Below, one piece after another: positions 15,576 through 23,953 of a stretch of DNA of 64,000 nucleotides; within the stretch, counting starts at the first letter, position 1, and the number at the start of each line of letters is the position of its first letter. A program made the translations under genes and the position numbers. Under the pieces are notes generated by a model. It saw only the letters and a list, made by a program, of their open reading frames with translations, ran no database searches and was not told the DNA's origin. This stretch comes from VAXT01 sp963794605 (lineage in GTDB: Bacteria; Actinomycetota; Thermoleophilia; Gaiellales; Gaiellaceae). The stretch covers positions 1,178,001 through 1,242,000 of the forward strand of contig CAWCEN010000002.1 of the NCBI GenBank assembly GCA_963794605.1, given 5' to 3'.

Positions 15576-17102
15576 GTGGCTTCGTTACGTGTTCGCCTCG
15601 CCCGGAAGCCGCCCGGATATCGCTTCACCATCGGACGTGTCCTGGCGATCTATGGCGCGATCATGGTCGCGCTTCTTCTCGCTGCGCTCGACCAGACGAT
15701 CGTCGCCACCGCACTGCCGCACATCGTCGCCGACATCGGAGGCCTCGAGAGCTACTCGTGGGTGATCACCGCCTACGTGCTCGCGATGGCGGTCACCGTC
15801 CCGCTGTACGGGAAGCTCGGCGATATCCACGGGCGGCGCCTGCTGTACATCGTCGCGATCTCGATCTTCCTGCTCGGCTCCGTGCTCTGCGGGCTCGCGC
15901 AGAGCATGACCCAGCTCGTCGCGGCTCGCGCCGTGCAGGGAACGGGGGCCGGCGGTTTGTTCGCCCTCGCCATCGCGACCGTGGGCGTCATCGTCCCGCC
16001 GCGCGATCGCGGTCGCTACCAGGGCCTGATCGGCGCGACGTTCGCCGCCGGCTCGATCATCGGCCCCGCCCTCGGCGGCCTGATCGTCGACCACACGACC
16101 TGGCGCTGGGTGTTCTTCGTCAACCTGCCCGTCGGTGCGGCGGCCCTGACCGTGATTGCGATCGCGATCCCCAAGCGGACCGAGCGTCGCGAGCACTCGC
16201 TCGACCTGCTCGGAGCGACGCTGCTCGCGATCGCGACGAGCTCGTTCCTGCTCGGGCTCGTCTGGGGCGGCGAGACGCATCCGTGGGGCTCGACGCAGGT
16301 GCTGGGTGCGTTCGCGATCGCGCTCGTCTCGGTGACGGCGTTCGTGTTTGTCGAGCGGAGGGCGAAAGAGCCGATCCTCCCATTCGAGTTCCTGCGCAAT
16401 CCCATCGTGGCCGCCGGCGTGGCCTCGGTCGGCCTGTCGGCGATGGCGATGGTCGGGACGATCGCGTTCGTGCCGCTCTTCGTCCAGGGCGTGATCGGCA
16501 CGTCGGCCACGTCGTCGGGAGTCGTGCTGACGCCGTTCATGTTCGGGGCGGTGATCGCCAGCGCGCTCTCGGGCCAGTGGATCTCGCGCAGCGGCCACTA
16601 CCGGCCGAACGCGCTGGTCGGCCCGATCGTGCTCGCGACCGGGCTCTTCCTGCTCTCTCGGATGGACACGTCGACGACGAACGCCCAGGCGGCCTCGTAC
16701 ATGGTCGTCGCCGGGGTCGGGCTCGGGATGATGATGCAGGTCTTCGTGGTCGCGGTCCAGAACCAGGTCCCGATGCGCGCCATGGGGTCGGCGACGGCAT
16801 TGACGCAGTCCGCGCGCGCGATCGGGGCGACGCTCGGCGTCACCGCGATGGGCGTGATCGTCAACCACGGCCTGCCCGCCGGATCGCACCTCGACCGCGG
16901 ATCGGTGCACCGGCTGCCGCCGAATCTGCGGGAGTCGCTCGCGAACGCGTTGCAGCCGGCGTTCCTCGCGGCTTCGCTCCTCTGCCTCGTTACGCTCGTG
17001 ATCGTCGCGCTGTGGCTGAAGCAGGTCCCGCTCCGCGAGGAGGTGGACACGCCCCAGCCGGAACCGGCCGCGCCGAGCGTTTCCCCGCAGAGAGCGCGCT
17101 GA
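15576..17102 (+). CDS. MFS transporter, DHA2 (EmrB/QacA) drug:H+ antiporter family
   Basis: 508 residues, about 14 membrane helices. LLAALDQTIVATALPHIVADIGG is the DHA2 helix-1 motif D1 (read in two parts around the loop), GKLGDIHGRRLLY is motif A after helix 2, and GGLFALAIATVGVIVPPRDRGRYQGLIG covers motifs B/C. The tail is Pro/Ser-rich. Likely exports hydrophobic compounds. The GTG at 15576 was chosen over upstream in-frame codons that lie inside the preceding transporter gene and give an unlikely Ser/Arg-rich extension. Two tandem hairpins follow the stop. Confidence 0.88.
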   Translation: MASLRVRLARKPPGYRFTIGRVLAIYGAIMVALLLAALDQTIVATALPHIVADIGGLESYSWVITAYVLAMAVTVPLYGKLGDIHGRRLLYIVAISIFLLGSVLCGLAQSMTQLVAARAVQGTGAGGLFALAIATVGVIVPPRDRGRYQGLIGATFAAGSIIGPALGGLIVDHTTWRWVFFVNLPVGAAALTVIAIAIPKRTERREHSLDLLGATLLAIATSSFLLGLVWGGETHPWGSTQVLGAFAIALVSVTAFVFVERRAKEPILPFEFLRNPIVAAGVASVGLSAMAMVGTIAFVPLFVQGVIGTSATSSGVVLTPFMFGAVIASALSGQWISRSGHYRPNALVGPIVLATGLFLLSRMDTSTTNAQAASYMVVAGVGLGMMMQVFVVAVQNQVPMRAMGSATALTQSARAIGATLGVTAMGVIVNHGLPAGSHLDRGSVHRLPPNLRESLANALQPAFLAASLLCLVTLVIVALWLKQVPLREEVDTPQPEPAAPSVSPQRAR

Positions 17103-17157
17103 GGCACCGCTTGCGGTGCCTCTTCAGGATGCGTGGCTCGCCACGCATCCGTCTGAA
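17101..17157 (+). terminator. Two tandem hairpins after the MFS gene
   Basis: GAGGCACCGC-TT-GCGGTGCCTC (17101-17122) overlaps the stop codon. GGATGCGTGGC-TC-GCCACGCATCC (17127-17150) follows, extended by TTCAG/CTGAA. Both stems are perfect, but no T-run follows, so termination may be factor-assisted. They separate the MFS gene from hppD. Confidence 0.6.
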
Positions 17158-17210
17158 ATGACCGGTCGATCCAATTGCCCGTAGCGCGGCCAGAGTTAAG
17201 ATCCGCTTTG

Positions 17211-18311
17211 ATGAGCTCGAGCGACTTCATGCCGATCAAGGGGTGGGACCACCTCGAGCTCTACGTCGGCAACGCGAAGCAGGCCGCGTACTTCTACGAG
17301 CGCGCGTTCGGCTTCACGAACACGGCGTATGCCGGGCCGGAGACGGGCGTTAGGGATCGCGCCTCGTACGTCCTCGACCAGAACGGCATCCGGCTCGTCG
17401 TCACGAGCGGCCTTCGCCCGGACAGCGAGATGACGCGCTTCGCGTGCTCACACGGCGACGGGGTCAAGGACGTCGCGCTATCGGTGCCGAACGCGACCGA
17501 GGCGTACCGGCAGGCCGTCCAGCGCGGCGCAAGGAGCATCCTCGAGCCGCACTGGGTCGAGGACGACTTCGGCCGCGTCGAGCTCTCCGCGATTGCAACC
17601 TACGGCGAGAACATTCACACGTTCGTCAACCGCGACGACTACGCCGGGCCGTATCTCCCGGGCTACACGTCGACGACCGAGAACGGCGCGCCCGCGGCCG
17701 GCATCGGCCTGCAGAGCATCGACCACGTCGTCGGCAACGTCGAGCTGGGCCGTATGGAGCATTGGGTCGAGTTCTACGAGCGGGCGTTCGGAATGACCGA
17801 GCTGATCCACTTTTCCGACGAGGCGATCTCGACCGAGTACTCGGCGCTGATGTCGAAGGTGATGATGGACGGCGAGGGCAAGATCAAGTTCCCGATCAAC
17901 GAGCCCGCCGAGGGCAAGCGGAAGAGCCAGATCGAGGAGTACCTCGACTTCTACGGCGGGCCGGGAGTGCAGCACGTCGCGCTGGCCACGGACGACATCG
18001 TGGGCACGGTGCAGGAGCTCGAGGAGCGCGGGCTGAGGTTCCTCAAGACTCCGACCGCGTACTACGACGACCTCGAGGACCGCGTCGGCGAGATCGACGT
18101 GGAGTACGACGACCTTCGTCGCCTAGGCATCCTCGCCGACCGCGACGAGGAGGGATACCTGCTGCAAATCTTCACGAAGACCGCGCAGGACCGGCCGACG
18201 CTCTTCTTCGAGATCATCGAGCGCCACGGCTCGCGCGGGTTTGGGGAAGGCAATTTCAAGGCATTGTTCGAGGCGATCGAACGCGAACAGGCCTTGCGGG
18301 GCAATCTCTAA
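17211..18311 (+). CDS. hppD: 4-hydroxyphenylpyruvate dioxygenase
   Basis: 366 residues, two VOC-type domains. The N-terminal domain starts IKGWDHLELYVGNAKQAA; the catalytic C-terminal domain holds the three iron ligands: His in QSIDHVVGNV, His in GVQHVALAT and Glu in LFFEIIERHG. It converts 4-hydroxyphenylpyruvate to homogentisate in tyrosine catabolism. The ATG at 17211 lies eight bases after TAAGAT (17197-17202), implying a leaderless mRNA. Homogentisate dioxygenase and an FAH-family hydrolase follow within 5 kb, so the pathway is locally clustered though interrupted. Confidence 0.96.
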   Translation: MSSSDFMPIKGWDHLELYVGNAKQAAYFYERAFGFTNTAYAGPETGVRDRASYVLDQNGIRLVVTSGLRPDSEMTRFACSHGDGVKDVALSVPNATEAYRQAVQRGARSILEPHWVEDDFGRVELSAIATYGENIHTFVNRDDYAGPYLPGYTSTTENGAPAAGIGLQSIDHVVGNVELGRMEHWVEFYERAFGMTELIHFSDEAISTEYSALMSKVMMDGEGKIKFPINEPAEGKRKSQIEEYLDFYGGPGVQHVALATDDIVGTVQELEERGLRFLKTPTAYYDDLEDRVGEIDVEYDDLRRLGILADRDEEGYLLQIFTKTAQDRPTLFFEIIERHGSRGFGEGNFKALFEAIEREQALRGNL

Positions 18312-18329
18312 CGCGAGAGGAGATACGTA

Positions 18330-18455
18330 GTGGGCATAGGCGCAATCCTCATCATCGTCGGGATCATCGCTCTGTTTTGGAAACTGTGGTTGGGAATCGT
18401 CCTGATCATCCTTGGCCTCCTCTTTGGCGGATTCCGTCGAGGACGCTGGTACTAA
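18330..18455 (+). CDS. Small hydrophobic membrane peptide, 41 aa
   Basis: GTG at 18330 preceded by GAGAGGAG with good spacing; encodes VGIGAILIIVGIIALFWKLW, a second hydrophobic segment, and a basic C-terminus RRGRWY. This two-segment design with an amphipathic turn matches many tiny actinobacterial membrane proteins. It sits 18 bases after hppD and before the CDF gene. Function unknown; the gene is supported by the binding site and codon pattern rather than homology. Confidence 0.5.
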   Translation: MGIGAILIIVGIIALFWKLWLGIVLIILGLLFGGFRRGRWY

Positions 18456-18484
18456 CCGCAGCCTGACTTCGTAGCCTTCGCGGG

Positions 18485-19843
18485 ATGAGCCCGCAAAGGC
18501 GCACCGCCCTCATCTCGGTGGTCGCCGCCTGCGTGCTCATCGCGCTGAAGCTCGTCACCGGGCTCGCGAGCGGGAGCCTCGGACTCGTCTCGGAGGCTGT
18601 GCACTCGGGGACCGACCTCGTGGCGGCCTTGCTGACGTTCTTCGCGGTCGGTGTTTCTGGGCGGCCGGCCGACCGTGGGCACCCGTACGGGCATGGGAAG
18701 GCGGAGCATCTCGCCGCCCTCGCGGAGGCGGCGATCCTCGTCCTCGCCAGCCTGTACATCTCGTACCGGTCGCTCGCGGTGCTCGTCGGCTCGGCCGAGT
18801 CGAACGTGAACCCCGTCTGGTACGTGTTCGTCGTCGTCCTGATCGTGATCGCCGTGGACGCGAGTCGGGCGACGGTGTCGCTTCGTGCCTCCCGCCGCTA
18901 CCGCAGCCCCGCGCTCGCCTCGAACGCGCTCCACTTCGCCGGTGACCTCCTTGGCTCGACCGCCGTTCTGATCGGGCTCCTGCTGGCCCGCGCCGGCTGG
19001 CTGGAGGGAGATGCGGTCGCGGCGCTCTTCGTCGCGGCGCTGGTCCTGGTCGCGGCCTACAGGCTCATGCGCGGAAACGTCGACGTCCTCATGGACCGCG
19101 TGCCGGCCGACGCCGAGCGGGCTGCGCGTGTGGCGATCCAGCAGCTGGAGCCGGGCGTGCAGCTCCGTCGGTTGCGCATGCGTCAGGCCGCAGGGCAGCA
19201 CTTCGCGGACGTCGTGATCGGCGTCTCGCCGGACGCTGGCGTCGGTCAGGGTCATGCTGCGGCGGACGCCGTCGAGGCCGCTGTGCAGAGAGCCCTGCCC
19301 GAGAGCGACGTCGTCGTCCACGTCGAGCCTGCGCCCGAAGACGCTGCTCTCCGCGAGCGGATCCTCGCCGCCGCGCTCACTGTCCCGCGCGTCCGGGAGA
19401 TGCACAACATCCGTGTCGTCTCGGTCGACGACGGCCTCCAGGTGGCGCTCCATCTCAAGCTGCCCCAAGACCTGACGCTCGAGACGGCTCACGAGGTGGC
19501 GTCGCAAGTCGAGCGCGCGATCTCCGATGCCGTTCCCGAGGTCGTCTCCGTACAGACCCACCTCGAGCCGCTTCGCGAGCCAGCCGTCGGGCGTGCCCCC
19601 GAGGGCGCGAACGTCGAGGCTGATGAGGAACGCATCAGGACGATCGCCGCGAGCCGAACCGGGGCTCCTCCTCGCGAGGTCCGCTTCCTCCAGACCGAGG
19701 ATGGGCTCGTGGCGTTCCTGACGCTCGGCCTCGATCCGGAGGTCACGCTCGCCGACGCGCACGCGCTCGCGAGCGAGGTCGAGGAGGACGTTCGCCGCGC
19801 CATCCCGAAGCTCGCCGACGTTAGCGTGCACACGGAACCATGA
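18485..19843 (+). CDS. Cation diffusion facilitator with three tandem C-terminal domains
   Basis: 452 residues. Six membrane helices occupy about residues 8-200. The paired metal-site motifs HSGTD (40-44, helix 2) and HFAGD (150-154, helix 5) show the CDF zinc/metal:H+ antiporter core, and a His-rich loop GHPYGHGKAEH lies between. After the membrane part come three ZT-dimer-like cytoplasmic repeats (about 205-290, 291-370, 375-452), each with a strand plus AHEVASQVE- or AHALASEVE-like helix, where most CDF proteins have one. ATG 18485 follows a TAGCCT box by seven bases. The stop overlaps the FAH gene as ATGA. Confidence 0.88.
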   Translation: MSPQRRTALISVVAACVLIALKLVTGLASGSLGLVSEAVHSGTDLVAALLTFFAVGVSGRPADRGHPYGHGKAEHLAALAEAAILVLASLYISYRSLAVLVGSAESNVNPVWYVFVVVLIVIAVDASRATVSLRASRRYRSPALASNALHFAGDLLGSTAVLIGLLLARAGWLEGDAVAALFVAALVLVAAYRLMRGNVDVLMDRVPADAERAARVAIQQLEPGVQLRRLRMRQAAGQHFADVVIGVSPDAGVGQGHAAADAVEAAVQRALPESDVVVHVEPAPEDAALRERILAAALTVPRVREMHNIRVVSVDDGLQVALHLKLPQDLTLETAHEVASQVERAISDAVPEVVSVQTHLEPLREPAVGRAPEGANVEADEERIRTIAASRTGAPPREVRFLQTEDGLVAFLTLGLDPEVTLADAHALASEVEEDVRRAIPKLADVSVHTEP

Positions 19844-20685
19844 GGCTCTGCATGTTCAGCCCGAAGGGCGCCGACCTCAAACGAGGCTGGCCTGGGCGCG
19901 TCGACGGCGACCGCGTCGTCCAGCTCGCTGCCCAGACGCTCCAGTCGTTCTTCGCCGGCGGGGGCAAGGCGCGCGAGCACGCCGAGTACGCGCTGGCCGA
20001 CGTCGACCTGCGCCCGCCCGTGCTCTATCCGCCCGCGATCCGCGACTTCTACGCCTTCGAGCAGCACGTGAAGACCGCCCGGGGCCTGCGAGGGCTCGAG
20101 ATGGTGCCCGAGTGGTACGAGATCCCAGCGTTCTACTTCACGAACCCGGCGGCGATCTACGGTCCAGAGGCGGAGATCCCGTATCCCGAGGAAACGAACG
20201 AGCTCGACTACGAGCTCGAGGCGGCGGTCGTGATCGGCAAGGACGGCCAGATCGGCGGCTTCACGATCATGAACGACTGGTCTGCGCGCGACCTCCAGCG
20301 CCCCGAGATGAAGATCGGGCTCGGCCCGTCGAAGGGCAAGGACTTCGCGACGAGCCTCGGCCCGTTCGTGGTCACGCCCGACGAGCTGGGCGGCCTACGG
20401 CTCGAGATGCTCGCGCGCGTGAACGGCGAGGAGCGCTCGCGCGGGAACATGGGCGACATGCACCACTCGTGGGACGCGATCGTGGCGCACGCGGCGCGAA
20501 ACACGCGACTTCGTGCGGGAGACGTCCTCGGGTCGGGAACCGTCGGGACGGGCTGCATTCTCGAGCACGGCGACGGCCGCTGGCTGCAGCCGGGCGACGT
20601 CGTCGAGCTGGAGATCGAGGGCATCGGCGTCCTGCGGAACCGGATCGGCGCCCGGGCGGGTCGACCGACTGCCGACCCGCCCTGA
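19840..20685 (+). CDS. Fumarylacetoacetate hydrolase family protein
   Basis: 281 residues. YEIPAFYFTNPAAIYGPEAEI, ELDYELEAAVVIGKDG, IMNDWSARDLQ and GSGTVGTGCILE follow the FAH fold in order; the Glu/Asp metal ligands lie in DYELE and NDWSARD. In the context of hppD and hmgA it most likely cleaves fumarylacetoacetate (or its maleyl isomer) to fumarate and acetoacetate, the last step of tyrosine catabolism, though FAH-family members also act on acylpyruvates. ATGA overlap with the CDF gene, which is an unexpected operon partner. Confidence 0.85.
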   Translation: MRLCMFSPKGADLKRGWPGRVDGDRVVQLAAQTLQSFFAGGGKAREHAEYALADVDLRPPVLYPPAIRDFYAFEQHVKTARGLRGLEMVPEWYEIPAFYFTNPAAIYGPEAEIPYPEETNELDYELEAAVVIGKDGQIGGFTIMNDWSARDLQRPEMKIGLGPSKGKDFATSLGPFVVTPDELGGLRLEMLARVNGEERSRGNMGDMHHSWDAIVAHAARNTRLRAGDVLGSGTVGTGCILEHGDGRWLQPGDVVELEIEGIGVLRNRIGARAGRPTADPP

Positions 20686-20695
20686 GGTTCGATGC

Positions 20696-21553
20696 CTACT
20701 GATCCTGGACGGCTGCGAGGCCGGTGATCGTGGTGAAGCCGATCCGACCCAGCGACCTCGTGCGGCCCGTGTTCAGGTCGAGCCGGTAGAGGCGGGCGGC
20801 GTTGCGGCCCTGTGGCGTGCCGGCGAGGTAGCCGACGTTTCCCGCACCGGCGATGTCGAAGCCGACATCGCTACCGAGGTCGAGGCCCGTCTGCACGGGC
20901 ATGATCAGCGTTCCAGCGTTTGCCGGCCGCTGGATCCACAGCTTGTCCGGGCTCGCGCCGACGTCGTAGGCGTAGAGCTCGGTGACCGTGGGCCGGATGG
21001 CGCTGAACGACGAGTTCGTGTACGCCGAGCCCACGACCTGAACACCCGCCGGCGTGAGGTTCGTGTCGACCGAGAGCAGCGTTCCGTCGTCGGGATTCAG
21101 GCGGATGTTGGCGCTTGCATCGCTCGTGACCCGGATCTTGTCCACGGTCGGGTTGAAGTCGAACCCGTTGGATGTGCCAGGGAGGATCGAGGGTGTCCGA
21201 TCGAAGCTCGGCCCCTCGGGCACGGCGATCGCCGTGCGGGGATTGAGCCTGTAGGCGACCCGGTTGCTGCCGAGCGCATACAGGTCGCCTGAGGCCGGCC
21301 GGAAATCGATGCCCTTGAGCGTGACGCCCTGAGGCAGGCCCGTGATCGGCTTCGAGCTGACCTTTCTCGGCTTGTTCGAGCTGAACCGTAGGAGGTTGCC
21401 GCCCGTGTCGGTCGCGTAGAGCGTGCGGCCGGCGCACCGGCTGCACTGCTTCTTGCCGCGCTGGCCGCCGTCGGCGAGCGCAGCGAGCGGCATCGCAAGC
21501 GCGAGGAGCGCGAGGGCGATGACACCGCGGCGGATGAGTTTGGAGGTGTGCAT
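20696..21553 (-). CDS. Secreted DUF4394 (beta-propeller-like) protein
   Basis: 285 residues with a Sec signal peptide (MHTSKLIRRGVIALALLALA, cleavage near ALADG). Repeated segments such as TLYATDTGGNLLRF, KGIDFRPASGDLYALG and FDFNPTVDKIRVTSDASANIRLNPDDG are the hallmark of DUF4394, typically a short propeller domain. A CSRC pair lies near the mature N-terminus. It is divergent from hmgA and interrupts the tyrosine gene group on the opposite strand. Function unknown; expected outside the membrane. Confidence 0.85.
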   Translation of the reverse strand: MHTSKLIRRGVIALALLALAMPLAALADGGQRGKKQCSRCAGRTLYATDTGGNLLRFSSNKPRKVSSKPITGLPQGVTLKGIDFRPASGDLYALGSNRVAYRLNPRTAIAVPEGPSFDRTPSILPGTSNGFDFNPTVDKIRVTSDASANIRLNPDDGTLLSVDTNLTPAGVQVVGSAYTNSSFSAIRPTVTELYAYDVGASPDKLWIQRPANAGTLIMPVQTGLDLGSDVGFDIAGAGNVGYLAGTPQGRNAARLYRLDLNTGRTRSLGRIGFTTITGLAAVQDQ

Positions 21554-21612
21554 TTGAAGCCTCCGGCGATTGGGGACGTGTCTCCAGTCGTTCGCAGGAG
21601 GTCGTGCCAGGG

Positions 21613-21628
21613 TTCGGGTCGACCCGAA
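21613..21628 (+). promoter_or_regulatory. 16-bp palindrome upstream of hmgA (candidate operator)
   Basis: TTCGGGTCGACCCGAA is a perfect 16-bp palindrome centred about 40 bases upstream of the hmgA start. A TATCCT box (21646-21651) follows 17 bases later, placing the palindrome over the -35 region. A dimeric regulator of homogentisate catabolism could bind here. Confidence 0.5.
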
Positions 21629-21660
21629 GGCGGCCCAGGCTTCTCTATCCTTCGCTGGCG

Positions 21661-22866
21661 ATGCCGACCTACCAGAGCCGAGGCGAGGTCCCGCGGAAGC
21701 GGCACATCCAGTTCCGCGACAACGGAACGCTCCTCACCGAGGAGGTGATGGGCCTCGAAGGCTTCACGGGCAACGAGTCGATCCTGTACCACCTGATCTC
21801 ACCCTGCCGCGTAAAGGAGCTCGGCGAGTTCCAGCCGATCGAGCGCGAGGAGTGGGTGCCCGACGCGCACGCGCACCGCCACTTCAAGACGTTCGGCACC
21901 GAGCCCGAGGGCGACGAGGTCTCCGGCCGGAAGCTCCTGATGTGGAACAACGACGTCGAGATCTCGCTCGTCCGCCCGAGCGAGTCGATGGACTACTTCT
22001 TCCGGAACGGCGAGGGCGACGAGGTCTACTTCGTCCACGAGGGCAGCGGGACGCTCCACACGACATTCGGCGACGTGCCGTACCGCGAGGGCGACTACGT
22101 CGTCATCCCGCGCGGGACGACGTACCAGTTCGAGCCGTCAGGCCCGCAGCGCTACCTGCTCTTCGAGACGCCCGGCCTGATCGAGATCCCCAAGCGCTAC
22201 CGGAACGAGTACGGCCAGCTGATGGAGCATGCGCCGTTCTACCACCGCGACATCCACCCGCCGACGGAGCTGAAGACCTACCGCGAGCACGGCGAGTTCA
22301 ACCTCAAGATCCGCGTCCGCGACGGGTACCAGGACTACGTCATCGACTACCACCCGTTCGACGTCGTGGGCTGGGACGGCTACCTCTACCCGTGGACGTT
22401 CAACATCAACGACTTCGAGCCGATCACGGGGCGGATCCACATGCCGCCGCCGTCGCACCAGACCTTCTCCGGCCCGAACTTCGTCATCTGCTCGTTCTGC
22501 CCGCGCAAGCTCGACTTCGACCCGCTGGCGATCCCGATCCCGTACCACCACTCGAATCTCCAGAGCGAGGAAATGATCTATTACGTCGACGGGCAGTTCT
22601 CGTCGCGGAAGGGGATCGAGATCGGCTCGGTGACGTTGCATCCGTCGGGGATCCCGCACGGGCCCCAGCCGGGGCTCGCCGAGAAGTCGATCGGCGCGAC
22701 CGAGACGCACGAGCTCGCGGTCATGTGCGACACGTTCCACCCGCTCAAGCTCTCGAAGCTCGCCGAGGAGCTCGACGACGGCCAGTACGCGTACTCGTGG
22801 TACGAGGAGCCGGGCGCGCCGCATACGTACGACCAGGACCCCGCCGGGGCCACGTCCCACCTTTAG
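21661..22866 (+). CDS. hmgA: Homogentisate 1,2-dioxygenase
   Basis: 401 residues. MWNNDVEISLVRPSESMDYF and GDEVYFVHEGSGTLHTTFG belong to the first cupin barrel; PIPYHHSNLQSEEMIYYVDG and GSVTLHPSGIPHGPQPG carry the iron-binding His/Glu/His of the catalytic barrel. It opens the homogentisate ring to maleylacetoacetate. The ATG at 21661 is preferred over upstream GTG/ATG codons because the promoter palindrome and TATCCT box lie just before it. It lies on the plus strand, divergent from the DUF4394 gene. Confidence 0.95.
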   Translation: MPTYQSRGEVPRKRHIQFRDNGTLLTEEVMGLEGFTGNESILYHLISPCRVKELGEFQPIEREEWVPDAHAHRHFKTFGTEPEGDEVSGRKLLMWNNDVEISLVRPSESMDYFFRNGEGDEVYFVHEGSGTLHTTFGDVPYREGDYVVIPRGTTYQFEPSGPQRYLLFETPGLIEIPKRYRNEYGQLMEHAPFYHRDIHPPTELKTYREHGEFNLKIRVRDGYQDYVIDYHPFDVVGWDGYLYPWTFNINDFEPITGRIHMPPPSHQTFSGPNFVICSFCPRKLDFDPLAIPIPYHHSNLQSEEMIYYVDGQFSSRKGIEIGSVTLHPSGIPHGPQPGLAEKSIGATETHELAVMCDTFHPLKLSKLAEELDDGQYAYSWYEEPGAPHTYDQDPAGATSHL

Positions 22867-22874
22867 CCGAGCGC

Positions 22875-23926
22875 TTACCGCCTGACGCCGTAGGCTCTGA
22901 GCGCGACCGCTCCGACGCGGTGGCCGAGCAACAGTCCTGCTTCGTTGTCGCTCCGGAAGTGGATCCCGCCGTACAACCGCGACACCGCCGCATCCTCGGC
23001 CTTCCCGTTGAGCTCGTCGGCTCGGCGCGGGAAGAAGGCGCTGAGCACGGTCGAGGCGGCCCCGGACGTCGTCGAGTGGCCCGAGACGTAGCTCGGGAAC
23101 GGAGGAGTGGCGATGTACGAGAGCCACGCGGGGTCGATCAGGCGGCGGATCGCGGTTACCGGGCGCAGCGACCAGTAGGCGTACTTCGCGTCCCAGCAGG
23201 CGATGAACGCATCGGCCTGGGCGGTGTTCAGAGCGGAGAAGAGGCGCGCCGAGCGGAGCGTCGACCACCCACGGCCCGAGACGAGGTCGATCGCGATCGC
23301 GTTCCAGTGGCCCGGCGGAGTCACCGTTCCGGCCCCGTCGGCCCATAAGTTGGCGATCCGCCTCTGCTGGTCGGTCAGCGACTGCGAGACGTCGTAGACC
23401 TCGTTCATTTCGGCCAGGAACTCCTGGCTTCCGTATGTGGGCGGCGGGGCGGGGCGGAACTGTCTGCCGTTCCTCACGTTCCACGTTCGCCACGTTCCGG
23501 CAAGCGGTTCGAGCGGCGGATAGACGAACGCGGGCGGCGTCGGAACCCAGAACGCGTCCCCGACCGGGGGCTTCCCGTCCAGATCGCATCCGAGCCGTCG
23601 GACCGGGCTCGCGCAACCAGCAGCCGGCCGATCGTTCGCCCGCGGCCGAACGAGCGGCTGTGGACGTTTGCCAGCTCGTCGGCCAGCGCGTCGATGCGCG
23701 CGGCCTCGTCCGGGTAGAGATAGAGGAGTACGCGCGAGGCTGTACCCGCCACGGCGTCGTCTCGATGCGACCTGCCCCCGCGCGCGGCGGCGTACATGGC
23801 GGCGCTCACGTGGGCGAGCCCCCGAGCGGCTCGGGGTGGATTGGTGTTGTGCGACGCGATGGCGCTCAGCTGGAACCGGATCCACGGCGTGACTGCGGAC
23901 CGCGCGGCAGGCGATCGCGGCGGCGG
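22875..23926 (-). pseudogene. Frameshifted PAP2/vanadium-haloperoxidase-like protein
   Basis: The C-terminal part (frame ending at 22875) carries PPFPSYVSGHSTTSGAAS and RLYGGIHFRSDNEAG, the PSGHS and GxHxxxD motifs of the PAP2/vanadium-dependent haloperoxidase family, after GDAFWVPTPPAFVYPPLEPL. The N-terminal part (RAARGLAHVSAAMYAAARGG to RSDGSDAIW) lies in a different frame. The frames join near 23580, where TGGACGGG would need one more G (TGG GAC GGG) to continue DAIWDGKPPVGD. No credible start codon precedes the N-terminal part; both plausible frames are closed by a TAG near 23927-23933. Either a decayed gene or a sequencing indel in a truncated copy. Confidence 0.75.
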
Positions 23927-23953
23927 CTACCTATGACCAGAGTCCGGCCCGGG

